Assembly: GCA_016125265.1 (NCBI GenBank)
Contig: WGMC01000023.1
Location: 1 to 64,000 of the forward strand
Direction: 5' to 3'
Length of the DNA: 64,000 nt
Origin: Planctomycetaceae bacterium
Lineage (GTDB): Bacteria > Planctomycetota > UBA1135 > GCA-002686595
Shown in pieces: positions 35,433 to 44,605 of this stretch. Within the stretch, counting starts at the first letter, position 1, and each line of letters begins with the position of its first letter. A program made the translations under genes and the position numbers. The notes under the pieces are model-generated. The model had not been told where the DNA came from. It ran no database searches and saw only the letters and a list, made by a program, of their open reading frames with translations.

Positions 35433-36005
35433 ATGAAGAAGTCCGCCCGCTCCAAAGGTGCCCTCCTGGCCGCCCTGCTCGCGCCGCTGACCGGCTGCGC
35501 GTCCCACCCGGATCTCCCGACGGTACCCTCGGTCGATCTGGAGCGTTTCATGGGCAACTGGTACGTATTGGCCCACGTGCCGGCGTCGTCCGAGAAGGAC
35601 GCCCACAATGCCATCGAGTCCTACCGCCTCGGCGAGGACGGCCGCATCGAAACGACCTACGCATTCCGCAAGGGGTCGACGGATGGCCCCATCGAAGTCA
35701 TGCGGCCCGTCGGTTTCGTGGAGGACACGACGACCAATGCGACCTGGGGGATGCGATTCTTCTGGCCGATCAAGGCCGAATACCTGATCACGTATCTCGA
35801 CGCGGACTACACACGCACCATCGTGGCCCGCACGAAACGCGACTACGCGTGGATCATGGCGCGCACGCCGGAACTGCCCGAGGGCGAGTTGGAGCTGCTG
35901 GAAAGGGAGCTCGAGAGTCAAGGTTACGACCTCTCCGAACTCCGGCGGGTGCCGCAGGAGTGGCCCGACCCGGAGCACCCCCTCGCGCCGAAATCGGGCG
36001 ACTGA
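35433..36005 (+). CDS. blc: Lipocalin family lipoprotein (Blc-like)
   Basis: This 190-residue lipoprotein has a lipobox ending LTGC (Cys22) and a single lipocalin barrel starting with the signature FMGNWYVLAHVP, with RRYAWIMAR-type third-motif sequence (RDYAWIMARTPELP) near the end. Bacterial lipocalins bind lipids such as lysophospholipids and are induced in envelope stress. It is transcribed away from the endonuclease gene. I chose the ATG at 35433, which gives a compact signal peptide; the open frame upstream is the antisense of the endonuclease gene. Confidence 0.9.
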   Translation: MKKSARSKGALLAALLAPLTGCASHPDLPTVPSVDLERFMGNWYVLAHVPASSEKDAHNAIESYRLGEDGRIETTYAFRKGSTDGPIEVMRPVGFVEDTTTNATWGMRFFWPIKAEYLITYLDADYTRTIVARTKRDYAWIMARTPELPEGELELLERELESQGYDLSELRRVPQEWPDPEHPLAPKSGD

Positions 36006-36247
36006 CGGGGGCCTGGAAACACTGCGAGCGTCGGGTGAGCGCGGCGACAGGCCAGTGCGTTGCCGCGCTGCGTCGCTCGAGCGGCTGGCCGCGCTGTGAT
36101 TGGATCGGCCAATGGCGCTGATCGACGGGTGGAGTGCGGCGCAGCGGTGGGTTCCTGGTAGGTTGTGCGTCCGGGCGCAGGCCTTGGCCTCGCCCGGCGT
36201 CGACACGATCACACCCCCAAGGAAATAGGAACACGGAAAGAACACCC

Positions 36248-36721
36248 ATGGCCAAATCCAGCAAAACCGCCACACCCACGAACAGCGACCAGGCCACCAT
36301 CGAATCGCTTGGGAAGTTGCTTGCGAGCAGCTACACGCTGTATCTCAAGACACACAACTTCCACTGGAACGTGACGGGTCCGATGTTCACGACCCTCCAC
36401 ACTCTGTTCATGACCCAGTACACGGAGTTGGCGCTGGCGATCGACGAAGTCGCCGAGCGCATCCGCGCCCTGGGCGATTTTGCGCCGGGCAGCTACACCG
36501 AGTTCGAGAAGCTCAGTTCGGTCAAGGAGTCGGTGGGACGTGTGACTGCCATGGACATGATCCGCGAACTCGTCGCCGACCAAAAGTCGGTCGCCAAGGC
36601 CGCGCAGGCCGTCATCGAGGCGGCGGAAGCGGCTGGCGACGCGGCGAGCGCCGACCTCGCCACGCGCCGCATGGACGTGCACGAGAAAAACGCCTGGATG
36701 CTGCGCGCCCACCTCGAGTGA
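36248..36721 (+). CDS. dps: Dps family DNA-protecting ferritin-like protein
   Basis: This 157-residue four-helix protein has the Dps ferroxidase ligands in the right spacing: H39, H51, D66 and E70 (NFHWNVTGP, THLxxHT-type and IDEVAERIR). The dodecamer oxidises and stores iron with peroxide and protects DNA in starvation or oxidative stress. The basic, Ser/Thr/Lys-rich N-terminal extension (about 1-14) may bind DNA. The ATG at 36248 has GGAAAG upstream. The region before it (36006-36247) has a palindrome ATTGG-N5-CCAAT at 36099-36113, a possible operator. Likely monocistronic. Confidence 0.93.
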   Translation: MAKSSKTATPTNSDQATIESLGKLLASSYTLYLKTHNFHWNVTGPMFTTLHTLFMTQYTELALAIDEVAERIRALGDFAPGSYTEFEKLSSVKESVGRVTAMDMIRELVADQKSVAKAAQAVIEAAEAAGDAASADLATRRMDVHEKNAWMLRAHLE

Positions 36722-36754
36722 ACGGCGTCGTCCGCGGCCACGCGGCCCCTGGTG

Positions 36755-39700
36755 TCAAAGCCCGGGCGCCGCGGCCGCGCGGCGGAACACGAACCGCTGG
36801 TAGAGCAACGACACCAGCGTCAGCGAGAGCGCGAGTCCGGCCAGGCTTCCCACCCTGGCCAGTCCGTCCAGGTGGCCGAGGTCTCGCAGGAACACCTTGA
36901 GGATCGCCACGAGGAGGATCACAAGGCTCGCCCACCGCGGACCCGACGCGCGCCGCACGAGTCCCAGCACGAGCAGCACCAGCGCATAGCCCGCCCACGC
37001 GAGGGACAGGAAGAGGTCGAGGCGCGCGTCGCGCCGCGCCGGAAGCCACAGGGTCGGGCCGGTACCAAACAGGTCGACCACGGCGAGGCTCACGGCCACG
37101 AACGTGGCCAGGGCCCCGGCGCCCGCCGCCAACTGCGGCGCGAAGCGCAGCAGGGAAGAGGTGCGACCAAGCGGCGCCAACGCCGCGGCGAGCCCGATGC
37201 AGCCGACGATCACGGCCAGGTGCACGGCGCCGGTCGTGTGCAAGAGCGGCACGGCTTCCCTGGGCCAGCGCGTCGAGACCAAGGAAGCCAGGAGGAGCAA
37301 GAGCGCCGCCAATACCGCCGCGGCGGACCCGAGCCACGCGGGCGCCGCCGTCGGCCAACGTCGCCACAGGAGCCCGAGTCCGAGGGCCGCGAGCGCGAGG
37401 CCCACGAGCCACACTTCACGGTTGATCGCCAACGCGCCGGCAGCGGCCGCGAACACCACCGCGGCGCTGGCGAGGTGCCCGCGCGGCGCTGGCCGGGCCG
37501 CGGGCACGCAGGCGGCGATACCGGCGCCGAGCAGCGCAAAGCCGAGGGCGAGCAGCGCGGGTCCGAAGCGCCAACCCAGCACGGGTGCGCTCCGGAACGC
37601 AAAGACGAACGCGAAGACGAGGTGCAGCGCCGCGCTCCACCCGACCGAGGGCCACGACGCCGCCGCGCGACCGCGCGCGGCGGCGAGCGCCAGCACCGCG
37701 GCGAGCAGCACGACCGCGCCGAAGTAGGCAAACGGCTGGGCGGACCACGCTCCGAGTGGCTGCTCGGAACGCACGTAGTGCGCACCCGCGAGACCGACGT
37801 GGGCGACGAACGCGGCGCCGAGCGCCAACCACGCGGACGGGGGTGTCCGGCGCTCCCGAAGCGCCCACGCGAGGGCCAGGCCGGGGAGCAGCACCGCGGT
37901 CAGCATGGTCCAAGCCAGGTGGGCGAACTCGGGCCCCAGGTGGGCGAACTCGGGCCCCAGGCGGGCAACCGCTGCGGCCAGCGGCATGGTGACGAGGGCG
38001 CTGGCGAACGCACCGACGGCGGGCGCGCCCGCGCCGCGCGCGCGGCCGTCCTCGGAACGCCGCGCTCGCAGGGTCAAGACGCACCACAAGAGCGGAGGCG
38101 CCGCAAGTCCCAACGCGGTGAGCCAAAGGGGCCCCGGCGGCAGCGCAGGCTTCGCGAGCTCGACGGTGTGGAGCCAACCGAGCGCCAAGGGCGGTACGGC
38201 GAGCGCGCCGAGGAAGAAGTGGCCGACAAGGTGCGCACCCACTGCTCCGAGGCGCAGCAACACCGCCTGGGAGCGCACGGCGATCCCCACCTGCACGAGA
38301 GTCGCGCCGACGAGCCAGCCGAACGGAAGCACCTGGCCCCGCAGTTGCAGGCCCATGGTCACGACCGCGGCGCCGAGCAGCGGGATCCAAAGGGCCGAGC
38401 GCAACGCGCGGAGGTGCGGGAGATCGCGGACCGGAGAGCTCCCCGTGACGCGCCCCGGACCGACGTGTGCCAGTTCGAGGGCCCCGTGCAACAGGGCGGC
38501 GAACAGCGACGCTCCGAGCACCAGCGGCACGAGCGCCGACGGCGCGGCGATCGCCTGCCGGGACAACACGAACACTAGCGTCAGACTGGCGACCGCGGCG
38601 GTGGAAACCAGGAGTTCGAGCCCTCTTCGACGCGCCAGGAACGCCGCGGCCGCGAGCAGCGGCAGCGCGAACAGGATGTAGGGCCACGGGTTCGGGCCGA
38701 GGTCCATACGACGCGCCAGGAACACGGCAAAACCGAAGGGCGCGAGCAGTCCGATCCAGCGGGCGACGACACCCGCGCCGAGGTGCGGCCGTTCGCCGCG
38801 CCGCGGCGCGGCCGCGGCGAGGATTCCGAACAGCGCCAACATGCCGAGCGCAAACCGCAGCTCGTCGGCATCGAAGTGGCGCTCGAACCAAAGCGCCTGC
38901 AACCCCACCGTCGCGCAGACTGCCAAGAGGCCCAACCACGCGCGCGAAAGGCGCTGCGCCACGAAGCCGAGGGCCACGTTCAGAAGGAGCAGGTAGGCGA
39001 AGTGCGGGGCGCCGGGGTCCTCGCCCGTGGCGAGCAGCAGCGGCGTCGCAAAGCCTCCCACCAACGCGAACACCGCCGCGCCCGCGGATGCGCGGCGCAC
39101 GGCGGCGAAGCAGAGGAGCGCCGTGACCGCGGCCATCGCCGGGAAAGACACGGCCACGGACCACATGGCGTAAAGCTGAGACGCCGCCCACAGCGCCGCG
39201 TAGATCGCGACCGCACCCGCCCCCACCAGGGCCTCCGGCACGGCGCGGTACCCGCGGGGGCGCAACAGTTCGCCGGTGGCGATGAGCACGGCGCCGCCCA
39301 CCAGGCCCGTCAACACACGCAGGCGCGGCGTGATCCAACCGACCTCCATGGCGTGGCGGAAAAGCAACACACCGGCCAGCGCCGCGGCGATGCCGCCGAG
39401 CAGGCCCGCGCCGCGCACGCCGACCCACCGCTCCCAGGCGATGGGCGGCGCGGCCTTCGGCGGCGGCGGCTGTGCGGTCCCTTGCGGCGGCGACGGCGCG
39501 GCCCGCTGCGCTGCACCGTGCGCTGCACCGTGCGCTGCACCGTGCGCTACACCGTGCGCTGCCGCGGCTGCGCGCGCTTCGCCTGCGCGGCGCAGGTGCT
39601 CCCAACGGGAGGCGGCGTCGGGAGCAGCCGGGGCACTCTCGGGACGCGGCGCGCCCGCGGCGGTGCCGGCGGTCGCATCGTCGGCGGGCGCACCGTCGGC

Positions 39701-39958
39701 GAGCGCATCTTCGGCGGGCACGTCCACCGGTGCGGCCGGCGCCGCGACGGACTCGGCCGCCAGTTCCTTCCACGGTGCCGGGGCGGTCCCCGCGGCGAAC
39801 GACCTCGGCGTGGGCTGGCTCCGCGGCGCGCGCTCGGGTCTCTGGGACAGGAGTTGCGACAGGCGCTCCACCCGCCGCCACAGGAGGAAGACCGCGATCC
39901 CCAGCCCGACCGGGGCGAGGATGACGAACCCAGCGAGCAAGTACCAAAGCTCTTCCAC
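36755..39958 (-). CDS. DUF2339 large integral membrane protein
   Basis: This 1067-residue protein has an N-terminal helix (EELWYLLAGFVILAP), a long cytoplasmic Ala/Pro/His-rich linker (about 40-150) and some 25 or more membrane helices. The DUF2339 hallmark ERWVGVRGAGLLGGIAAALAGVLLF (about 165-190) is present. Family function is unknown. I set the start at the GTG at 39958, where homology-like sequence begins; the open frame to 40183 is not coding. The linker contains an in-frame 12-base repeat that encodes AHGA units, and a 21-base repeat encodes GPEFAHL near 37916. It is convergent with dps. Confidence 0.83.
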   Translation of the reverse strand: MEELWYLLAGFVILAPVGLGIAVFLLWRRVERLSQLLSQRPERAPRSQPTPRSFAAGTAPAPWKELAAESVAAPAAPVDVPAEDALADGAPADDATAGTAAGAPRPESAPAAPDAASRWEHLRRAGEARAAAAAHGVAHGAAHGAAHGAAQRAAPSPPQGTAQPPPPKAAPPIAWERWVGVRGAGLLGGIAAALAGVLLFRHAMEVGWITPRLRVLTGLVGGAVLIATGELLRPRGYRAVPEALVGAGAVAIYAALWAASQLYAMWSVAVSFPAMAAVTALLCFAAVRRASAGAAVFALVGGFATPLLLATGEDPGAPHFAYLLLLNVALGFVAQRLSRAWLGLLAVCATVGLQALWFERHFDADELRFALGMLALFGILAAAAPRRGERPHLGAGVVARWIGLLAPFGFAVFLARRMDLGPNPWPYILFALPLLAAAAFLARRRGLELLVSTAAVASLTLVFVLSRQAIAAPSALVPLVLGASLFAALLHGALELAHVGPGRVTGSSPVRDLPHLRALRSALWIPLLGAAVVTMGLQLRGQVLPFGWLVGATLVQVGIAVRSQAVLLRLGAVGAHLVGHFFLGALAVPPLALGWLHTVELAKPALPPGPLWLTALGLAAPPLLWCVLTLRARRSEDGRARGAGAPAVGAFASALVTMPLAAAVARLGPEFAHLGPEFAHLAWTMLTAVLLPGLALAWALRERRTPPSAWLALGAAFVAHVGLAGAHYVRSEQPLGAWSAQPFAYFGAVVLLAAVLALAAARGRAAASWPSVGWSAALHLVFAFVFAFRSAPVLGWRFGPALLALGFALLGAGIAACVPAARPAPRGHLASAAVVFAAAAGALAINREVWLVGLALAALGLGLLWRRWPTAAPAWLGSAAAVLAALLLLLASLVSTRWPREAVPLLHTTGAVHLAVIVGCIGLAAALAPLGRTSSLLRFAPQLAAGAGALATFVAVSLAVVDLFGTGPTLWLPARRDARLDLFLSLAWAGYALVLLVLGLVRRASGPRWASLVILLVAILKVFLRDLGHLDGLARVGSLAGLALSLTLVSLLYQRFVFRRAAAAPGL
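37916..37966. repeat. 21-base tandem repeat within the DUF2339 gene
   Basis: Two exact copies (37916-37936 and 37937-37957) of a 21-base unit and a partial third. It inserts seven residues (LGPEFAH) per copy, in frame, in a predicted extracellular loop. Confidence 0.75.
39509..39556. repeat. 12-base tandem repeat within the DUF2339 gene
   Basis: Four tandem units of CGCTGCACCGTG, the last with one change, encode repeats of Ala-His-Gly-Ala in the cytoplasmic linker. Such units expand and contract by slippage without breaking the frame. Confidence 0.8.
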
Positions 39959-40073
39959 GGGCGCCCACTGTAGTGCCGGCGCCTGCCCCGCGCAGCCGCG
40001 GTCGCGCCCGCGGCGGTACCCTGCGCCCCACGCCGCGCCGTACCCCTGAGACTCCCCCCCCCACCCACCGGCC

Positions 40074-42368
40074 ATGCTCCAAAGCCTCACCCTCAGCCTT
40101 CTGCTGCTACTTCCGGCCGCGCAGTCCGAGGGCGAGCGCAACGGCGACGATGCGGCTGGCCGCCGCCGCGCCATCGCGCCCACGGACCTGGCGGCCCTGG
40201 TCGAGGTCTCCGCCGTCGAGGTGGCCCACGACGGGTCGTTCGCGGTGGTGGCCCTGCGGCGGATCGCCGGGGATCCGGGTCGACGCGGCGCGGGCGAGGC
40301 CGTCTACGCCGACGAACTGCAGCTCTTCGACTTGCGGGCCGAGCGCCCCGGGCCGCGCTCGCTGACGCGGGGAGAGGCGCGGGCTCCGGCACTTGCCCCC
40401 GACGGCAGCCGGCTCGCGTTCTTGCGCCCCGGCGAACGCGCCACCGGCGGCGATCCCGCCGCGGACGAGACCGAGGGTGTCGGCAAGAACCAGGTGTGGG
40501 TGCTGCCCTTGGACGGGCCCGGTGAGGCCGTGCAGTGGTCCCGCGTCGAAGGTGGGGTCGTGCGGGTCGTGTGGGCGCCGGACGCAAAGGGCCTCTACCT
40601 TTGGCGGCGCCGGTCCGCGGACGAACTGGACGGCCCCGCACCCTTCGATCGCGAGCGACCGAATCCGTGGCCGGGACCGCCCGCAACCGTCGATGGCGAG
40701 GTGTCGCGCGGGCCCTCGGCGGATGGGCCCTCCGCCGCGGGTCCCTCCGCCGACGGGCCACCCGACGAAGCGTGGCGCTGGCTCGAAGCGGGCCGCGGCG
40801 AACGGGATCCGAGTGTGCACTTCGACCTCCTCTACCAGGATGAGCAGAGCTTGGGCCGCGGCCTGCAGTTCGGCGAAGTCGAGTTCCTGGGCGGCGCGGA
40901 CGAACCGACGCGGCCAGTCCTGACCGGCTGGCGCGACCACGGCGGTGCCGAGTTGAGCCCGGACGGCAGCGCGTTTGCATTCCTCGCGCCGCCGCCGGGC
41001 TCCGACCATCCGCAGCGCGAGTTGCGGCTCGCGCTCTGGCGTGTGCCTTCCGAAGGTGGCGAGGCCGAGCTGCTGCTCGACGATCCCCAGTTGGACCCGC
41101 GGGCGCTCGTATGGTCCGAGGACGGCGCGCGCATCGCGCTGGCCGCCGGTCCGGCCGGCGACCGCGCGTACGGGCAAGTGGGACTTGTCGAGTTCGATGT
41201 GGCGACCCGGGTCGCGACGCCGCGGAGCGCGGAACTGGACCGATCCGTGGGCCAGGTGAGCGCGTGGGGCCCCGCCCGCTGGGCCGCCCGCGTCGAGGAC
41301 AGCGGCGACAGCGCGGTGCACATCTTCCCGCGCGGCGCGGACGAAGGCGGCGCGCTCTTTGGCAGGGCCGGCGAACAGGTACTGCAGTTCGGCTCTGGCG
41401 GTGGGCGACTGGTGGTGGCGTACGCGAGTCCCGAGGACCCCTGCCGCCTCGCGCTGGTGGAGCCGAGCGGCGCGCGGCGCGAACTGCACGCATGGCACGC
41501 GGAGTTCCTCCTGGGTGTGCACGTGGTGCTCCCCGAAGCGGCGACCGCGACGTCGAACGACGGCACACCCGTGCCCTATTGGGTGCTCCCGCCGCGGCCT
41601 CGGGCGGACGGCCAGCCGCCGCGCACCCTGTTGTCGCTGCACGGCGGTCCCTCGGTGATGTGGGGCCCGGCCAGCCGCAGCATGTGGCACGAGTGGCAGT
41701 TGTTCGCGGCGCGCGGTTATGGCGTCGTGTTCGTGAACCCGCGCGGTTCGTCGGGTTACGGGCGCGCGTTCCAGGCGGCCAACTGGCGCGATTGGGGCGC
41801 GGGGCCCGCGGCGGACGCGCTCGCGGCCCTCGACGATGCGAAATTGCGCTACGACTGGATCGACGGAGCGCAGCTCTACCTGACCGGCGGCAGTTACGCG
41901 GGGTACCTCACCGCGTGGATCGTCGCGCACGACCGACGTTTCCGCGCGGCCGCGGCGCAGCGCGGCGTGTACCACCTGCCGACGGCCTTCGGCGAAGCGA
42001 ACGCCTGGCGGCTGCTCGAGCGGCACTTCGGGCCGTACCCGTGGGACGACGACACCCGCGCGGCCCTCGAGGCCGACTCGCCCTTCAACCGCGCCGAAGG
42101 CATCCACACGCCACTCTTGATCCTGCACGCGAGCCAGGACCTGCGGACGGGGGTTTCGCAGAGCGAGATGCTGTACCGCGCGCTCAAGGTGCTCGGTCGG
42201 CCGGTCGAGTACGTGCGCTTCCCCGAGGAGGGGCACGAGCTGTCGCGCTCGGGCGCCCCCCGGCGGCGCGTGGACCGGCTCCTGCGGCTCTTGGACTGGT
42301 TCGAGCGCTTCGGCGCGGACCCAGCGAACCCGGTGGACTTGCGCGATCCGGCGCGGGAACCTAAGTAG
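40074..42368 (+). CDS. Exported S9-family prolyl oligopeptidase-type peptidase
   Basis: This 764-residue protein has a signal peptide (about 1-17), an N-terminal beta-propeller region (about 40-500, TolB-like segments such as APDGSRLAFLRPG and LSPDGSAFAFLAPP) and a C-terminal alpha/beta-hydrolase domain. The catalytic triad is visible: S607 in GGSYAGY, D689 in SQDLRTG and H721 in EEGHEL. The architecture is that of acylaminoacyl or dipeptidyl peptidases, probably degrading short peptides outside the cytoplasm. It is followed 6 bases later by the DUF493 gene in a probable operon. Confidence 0.92.
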   Translation: MLQSLTLSLLLLLPAAQSEGERNGDDAAGRRRAIAPTDLAALVEVSAVEVAHDGSFAVVALRRIAGDPGRRGAGEAVYADELQLFDLRAERPGPRSLTRGEARAPALAPDGSRLAFLRPGERATGGDPAADETEGVGKNQVWVLPLDGPGEAVQWSRVEGGVVRVVWAPDAKGLYLWRRRSADELDGPAPFDRERPNPWPGPPATVDGEVSRGPSADGPSAAGPSADGPPDEAWRWLEAGRGERDPSVHFDLLYQDEQSLGRGLQFGEVEFLGGADEPTRPVLTGWRDHGGAELSPDGSAFAFLAPPPGSDHPQRELRLALWRVPSEGGEAELLLDDPQLDPRALVWSEDGARIALAAGPAGDRAYGQVGLVEFDVATRVATPRSAELDRSVGQVSAWGPARWAARVEDSGDSAVHIFPRGADEGGALFGRAGEQVLQFGSGGGRLVVAYASPEDPCRLALVEPSGARRELHAWHAEFLLGVHVVLPEAATATSNDGTPVPYWVLPPRPRADGQPPRTLLSLHGGPSVMWGPASRSMWHEWQLFAARGYGVVFVNPRGSSGYGRAFQAANWRDWGAGPAADALAALDDAKLRYDWIDGAQLYLTGGSYAGYLTAWIVAHDRRFRAAAAQRGVYHLPTAFGEANAWRLLERHFGPYPWDDDTRAALEADSPFNRAEGIHTPLLILHASQDLRTGVSQSEMLYRALKVLGRPVEYVRFPEEGHELSRSGAPRRRVDRLLRLLDWFERFGADPANPVDLRDPAREPK

Positions 42369-42374
42369 GCTCCC

Positions 42375-42650
42375 ATGACGTTTGCGCCGATTACGGACTT
42401 CGGGGACGCTCCCCTGGTCGAATACCCCAGCCCGTGGAACTACCGGCTGATCGGTGTCGCCGTGCCCGAGATGCACGCGGCGCTCGTGACGCTGCTCGAG
42501 TCGCGGCCCTACGCGGTGCGGCCGGGCAACCAAAGCCGCACGGGGCGCTACTGCTCGATCGACGTGGAGCTGGTGGTGAATTCGGACGAGGACCGGCACG
42601 AGCTGTTTGCGCGTTTCAAGGCCCATCCGGCCTTCGTCTACGTGCTGTGA
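42375..42650 (+). CDS. DUF493 (YbeD-like) protein
   Basis: This 91-residue protein matches the DUF493 fold: an NYRLIGVAVP strand, VTLLESR helix, the RPGNQSRTGRYCSIDVELVVNS strand pair, then HELFARFKAHPAFVYVL, the characteristic end. Function in the family is not settled; a regulatory ligand-binding role is suspected. It lies 6 bases after the peptidase gene and overlaps nothing, with the large membrane protein 52 bases downstream. Confidence 0.82.
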   Translation: MTFAPITDFGDAPLVEYPSPWNYRLIGVAVPEMHAALVTLLESRPYAVRPGNQSRTGRYCSIDVELVVNSDEDRHELFARFKAHPAFVYVL

Positions 42651-42702
42651 CGGTCGGCGCGCGGCGGGGGCCGTGGTAAGCTGGATCCCGCCCACCGCAA
42701 CG

Positions 42703-44460
42703 ATGTCGCCGCGCAGCCCTGCATCCGCAAACCTCCGCGGGCCAGTTCTGCCGCTTGGGATCGCGGCGCTGTTGTTCGTCGGTGTGGGAGTGTGGACGCT
42801 GACGGGCGCCGTCAACGTGCCCTTCGCGGACGAATGGCGCTTCGTACCCTGGGTGCTGGACTTCGCCGCGGGCGAGTTGGAACTCGCCGACCTGTGGGCG
42901 CCGCACAACGAACACCGTCTGGTGTTGCCGCAGCTCGTGTTGCTCGCGCTGGTCGAGCCCACGGGATTCGACCTGCGAGTCGGTGTGCTGATCAGTTGGT
43001 TGTGTGTCGGTGGTGTGCTCTTGCTGGTGCATCGTCTGGGGCGCGCCACGGCGCCGGGCGCCGCGTGGGTGGTCGTGCTCGGCGCCGCGCTCCTCCTGAC
43101 GCCGGCGGCCTGGGAAGTGTGGACCTGGGGCTGGGCCGTGCAGATTCCGATGGTGCTCCTCGCGGCGGCGGTGTGCGCGGCCGTGCTGGCGCGATGGCGC
43201 GGCGGCGTGGGGCAAACCGCGCTCCTCGTGGCGGCCGGGACCGCCGGGGCGCTGAGTTTCGCCGCGGGTTTGGCGCTGCTGCCCCTGTGCGCGGCGACCG
43301 TCTTGGCCGGCCGCGGCGATGTGCCGCGGGCGCGGCGCTGGCGGCACGGGGGTGCCCTCGGGTTGGCCGGGGTGGCTTTGCTGTCGATCTACCTCTACGG
43401 GTTGCCGATGGGCGGCGGCGCGGGCCTGCGGCCGGCCAGTCCGGCGCAGCTTCCGATGTTCGCCGCGGCCTTCGTGGGAGCGCCGTTCGCGGATGGCTCC
43501 TTGTCCACGGCCATCGCTTTTGGCGCGGTGGCGGTCGTGCTGCTCGTGGGCCTCGCGATCGCGCTCTTGCGGCGCCCGGACGACCTGCGGGAACGCGCGC
43601 TGCCGTGGCTGTTCCTGGCGGCGTTTGCCCTCGGCACCGCTTGCGCCGCCTCCGCGGGGCGCACCGCGCGCGGATTGGACGGCGCGCTCGCGTCGCGCTA
43701 CCTGACGTTCTCGGGCCTCGTGTGGATGTCGCTGCTCGCGCTCGGGCTGCTGGTGGCGTCGGGCGCGCGGGCGCGCGGGACGAGGCGCGTGGCACTCGTC
43801 GCGCTCGGCCTCGTGTTGGCGTGCGGCGCGCCGGCCTGGTGGAGCGCGTGGCAGCGGGGCGTGGCGACCGTCGACACCCACAACACGTCCATGTGGAGCT
43901 CCCGCGGGGCCCTCGTCGCCGGTCCCCCCTACCCCATCGGCGCCCTCGAACCCCTGTGGCCCGAAACCATCGAGGTCGTGGCGGGGGCGCAGCGGCTGCG
44001 GGAGGCGCGGCTCGGGCCCTTTGCGCCGGGCGGGGGCGCGGCTCCCCACACCCGACGGGAACCGGCGCCCCAGGCCGCCGATGCGCCCCGTGGCGAAGTG
44101 GTGCGCATCGACAGCCGCGGCGAGGAAGCCGGGGGCCCATGGCATCTCGAGGTGTCAATGCGCGCCGATGGGCGGGTGAGTTACTCGCGCCGCTCCCCCT
44201 CCGGGAACCGCCACCTGCGGCTCGTGTTGGAGCCGGCCGAGGTGCGGCGCTTCCACCGGGAGCTGCTGGAGGCCGGGGCCCTCGAACTGCGCGACCAAAG
44301 GGAGCGGGGCGCTGTGCCTTGGACGTGGTTGCGGCTCTTGGATCCAACCCGCCCCGGGACGGCGCACTGCGTCGGTTACAGCGCACCGGTCGACGGCCAC
44401 AAAGAAGTGCAGCGCCTGCTGGTCGGATTCCTCGGCAAGCACGTCCCCGGCAACGGGTGA
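42703..44460 (+). CDS. Polytopic membrane protein, GT-C-like, unknown substrate
   Basis: This 585-residue protein has about ten membrane helices (about 15-395) followed by a soluble C-terminal domain (about 440-585). After the first helix comes [14 protein letters not shown], then [13 protein letters not shown]; the Asp-Glu in the first extracytoplasmic loop recalls GT-C glycosyltransferases, but I do not recognise the family. The C-terminal domain ([21 protein letters not shown] and [16 protein letters not shown]) has no match known to me. I chose the ATG at 42703; a frame is open to 42607. It probably sits in one operon with the peptidase and DUF493 genes. Confidence 0.68.
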   Translation: MSPRSPASANLRGPVLPLGIAALLFVGVGVWTLTGAVNVPFADEWRFVPWVLDFAAGELELADLWAPHNEHRLVLPQLVLLALVEPTGFDLRVGVLISWLCVGGVLLLVHRLGRATAPGAAWVVVLGAALLLTPAAWEVWTWGWAVQIPMVLLAAAVCAAVLARWRGGVGQTALLVAAGTAGALSFAAGLALLPLCAATVLAGRGDVPRARRWRHGGALGLAGVALLSIYLYGLPMGGGAGLRPASPAQLPMFAAAFVGAPFADGSLSTAIAFGAVAVVLLVGLAIALLRRPDDLRERALPWLFLAAFALGTACAASAGRTARGLDGALASRYLTFSGLVWMSLLALGLLVASGARARGTRRVALVALGLVLACGAPAWWSAWQRGVATVDTHNTSMWSSRGALVAGPPYPIGALEPLWPETIEVVAGAQRLREARLGPFAPGGGAAPHTRREPAPQAADAPRGEVVRIDSRGEEAGGPWHLEVSMRADGRVSYSRRSPSGNRHLRLVLEPAEVRRFHRELLEAGALELRDQRERGAVPWTWLRLLDPTRPGTAHCVGYSAPVDGHKEVQRLLVGFLGKHVPGNG

Positions 44461-44605
44461 CGGCGCAGCAACGCGACCCGGAAGAAGTTTCCGGGTAGCG
44501 ATTCGACTGGGATCGTGCGTCGCACATTGGGGCGACGCTGTCGTGACTTGGGTTGAGTCATCGGGGGGGGTGCGTCGATCCAGAGCCACCGCGTTCCCGT
44601 CACCC

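Noticed and set aside
32634-36275. Long minus-strand frame extending the endonuclease gene to 36275
   Set aside because: The part beyond 35285 lacks any domain, covers the antisense of the lipocalin and Dps genes, and the signal peptide starts at 35285.
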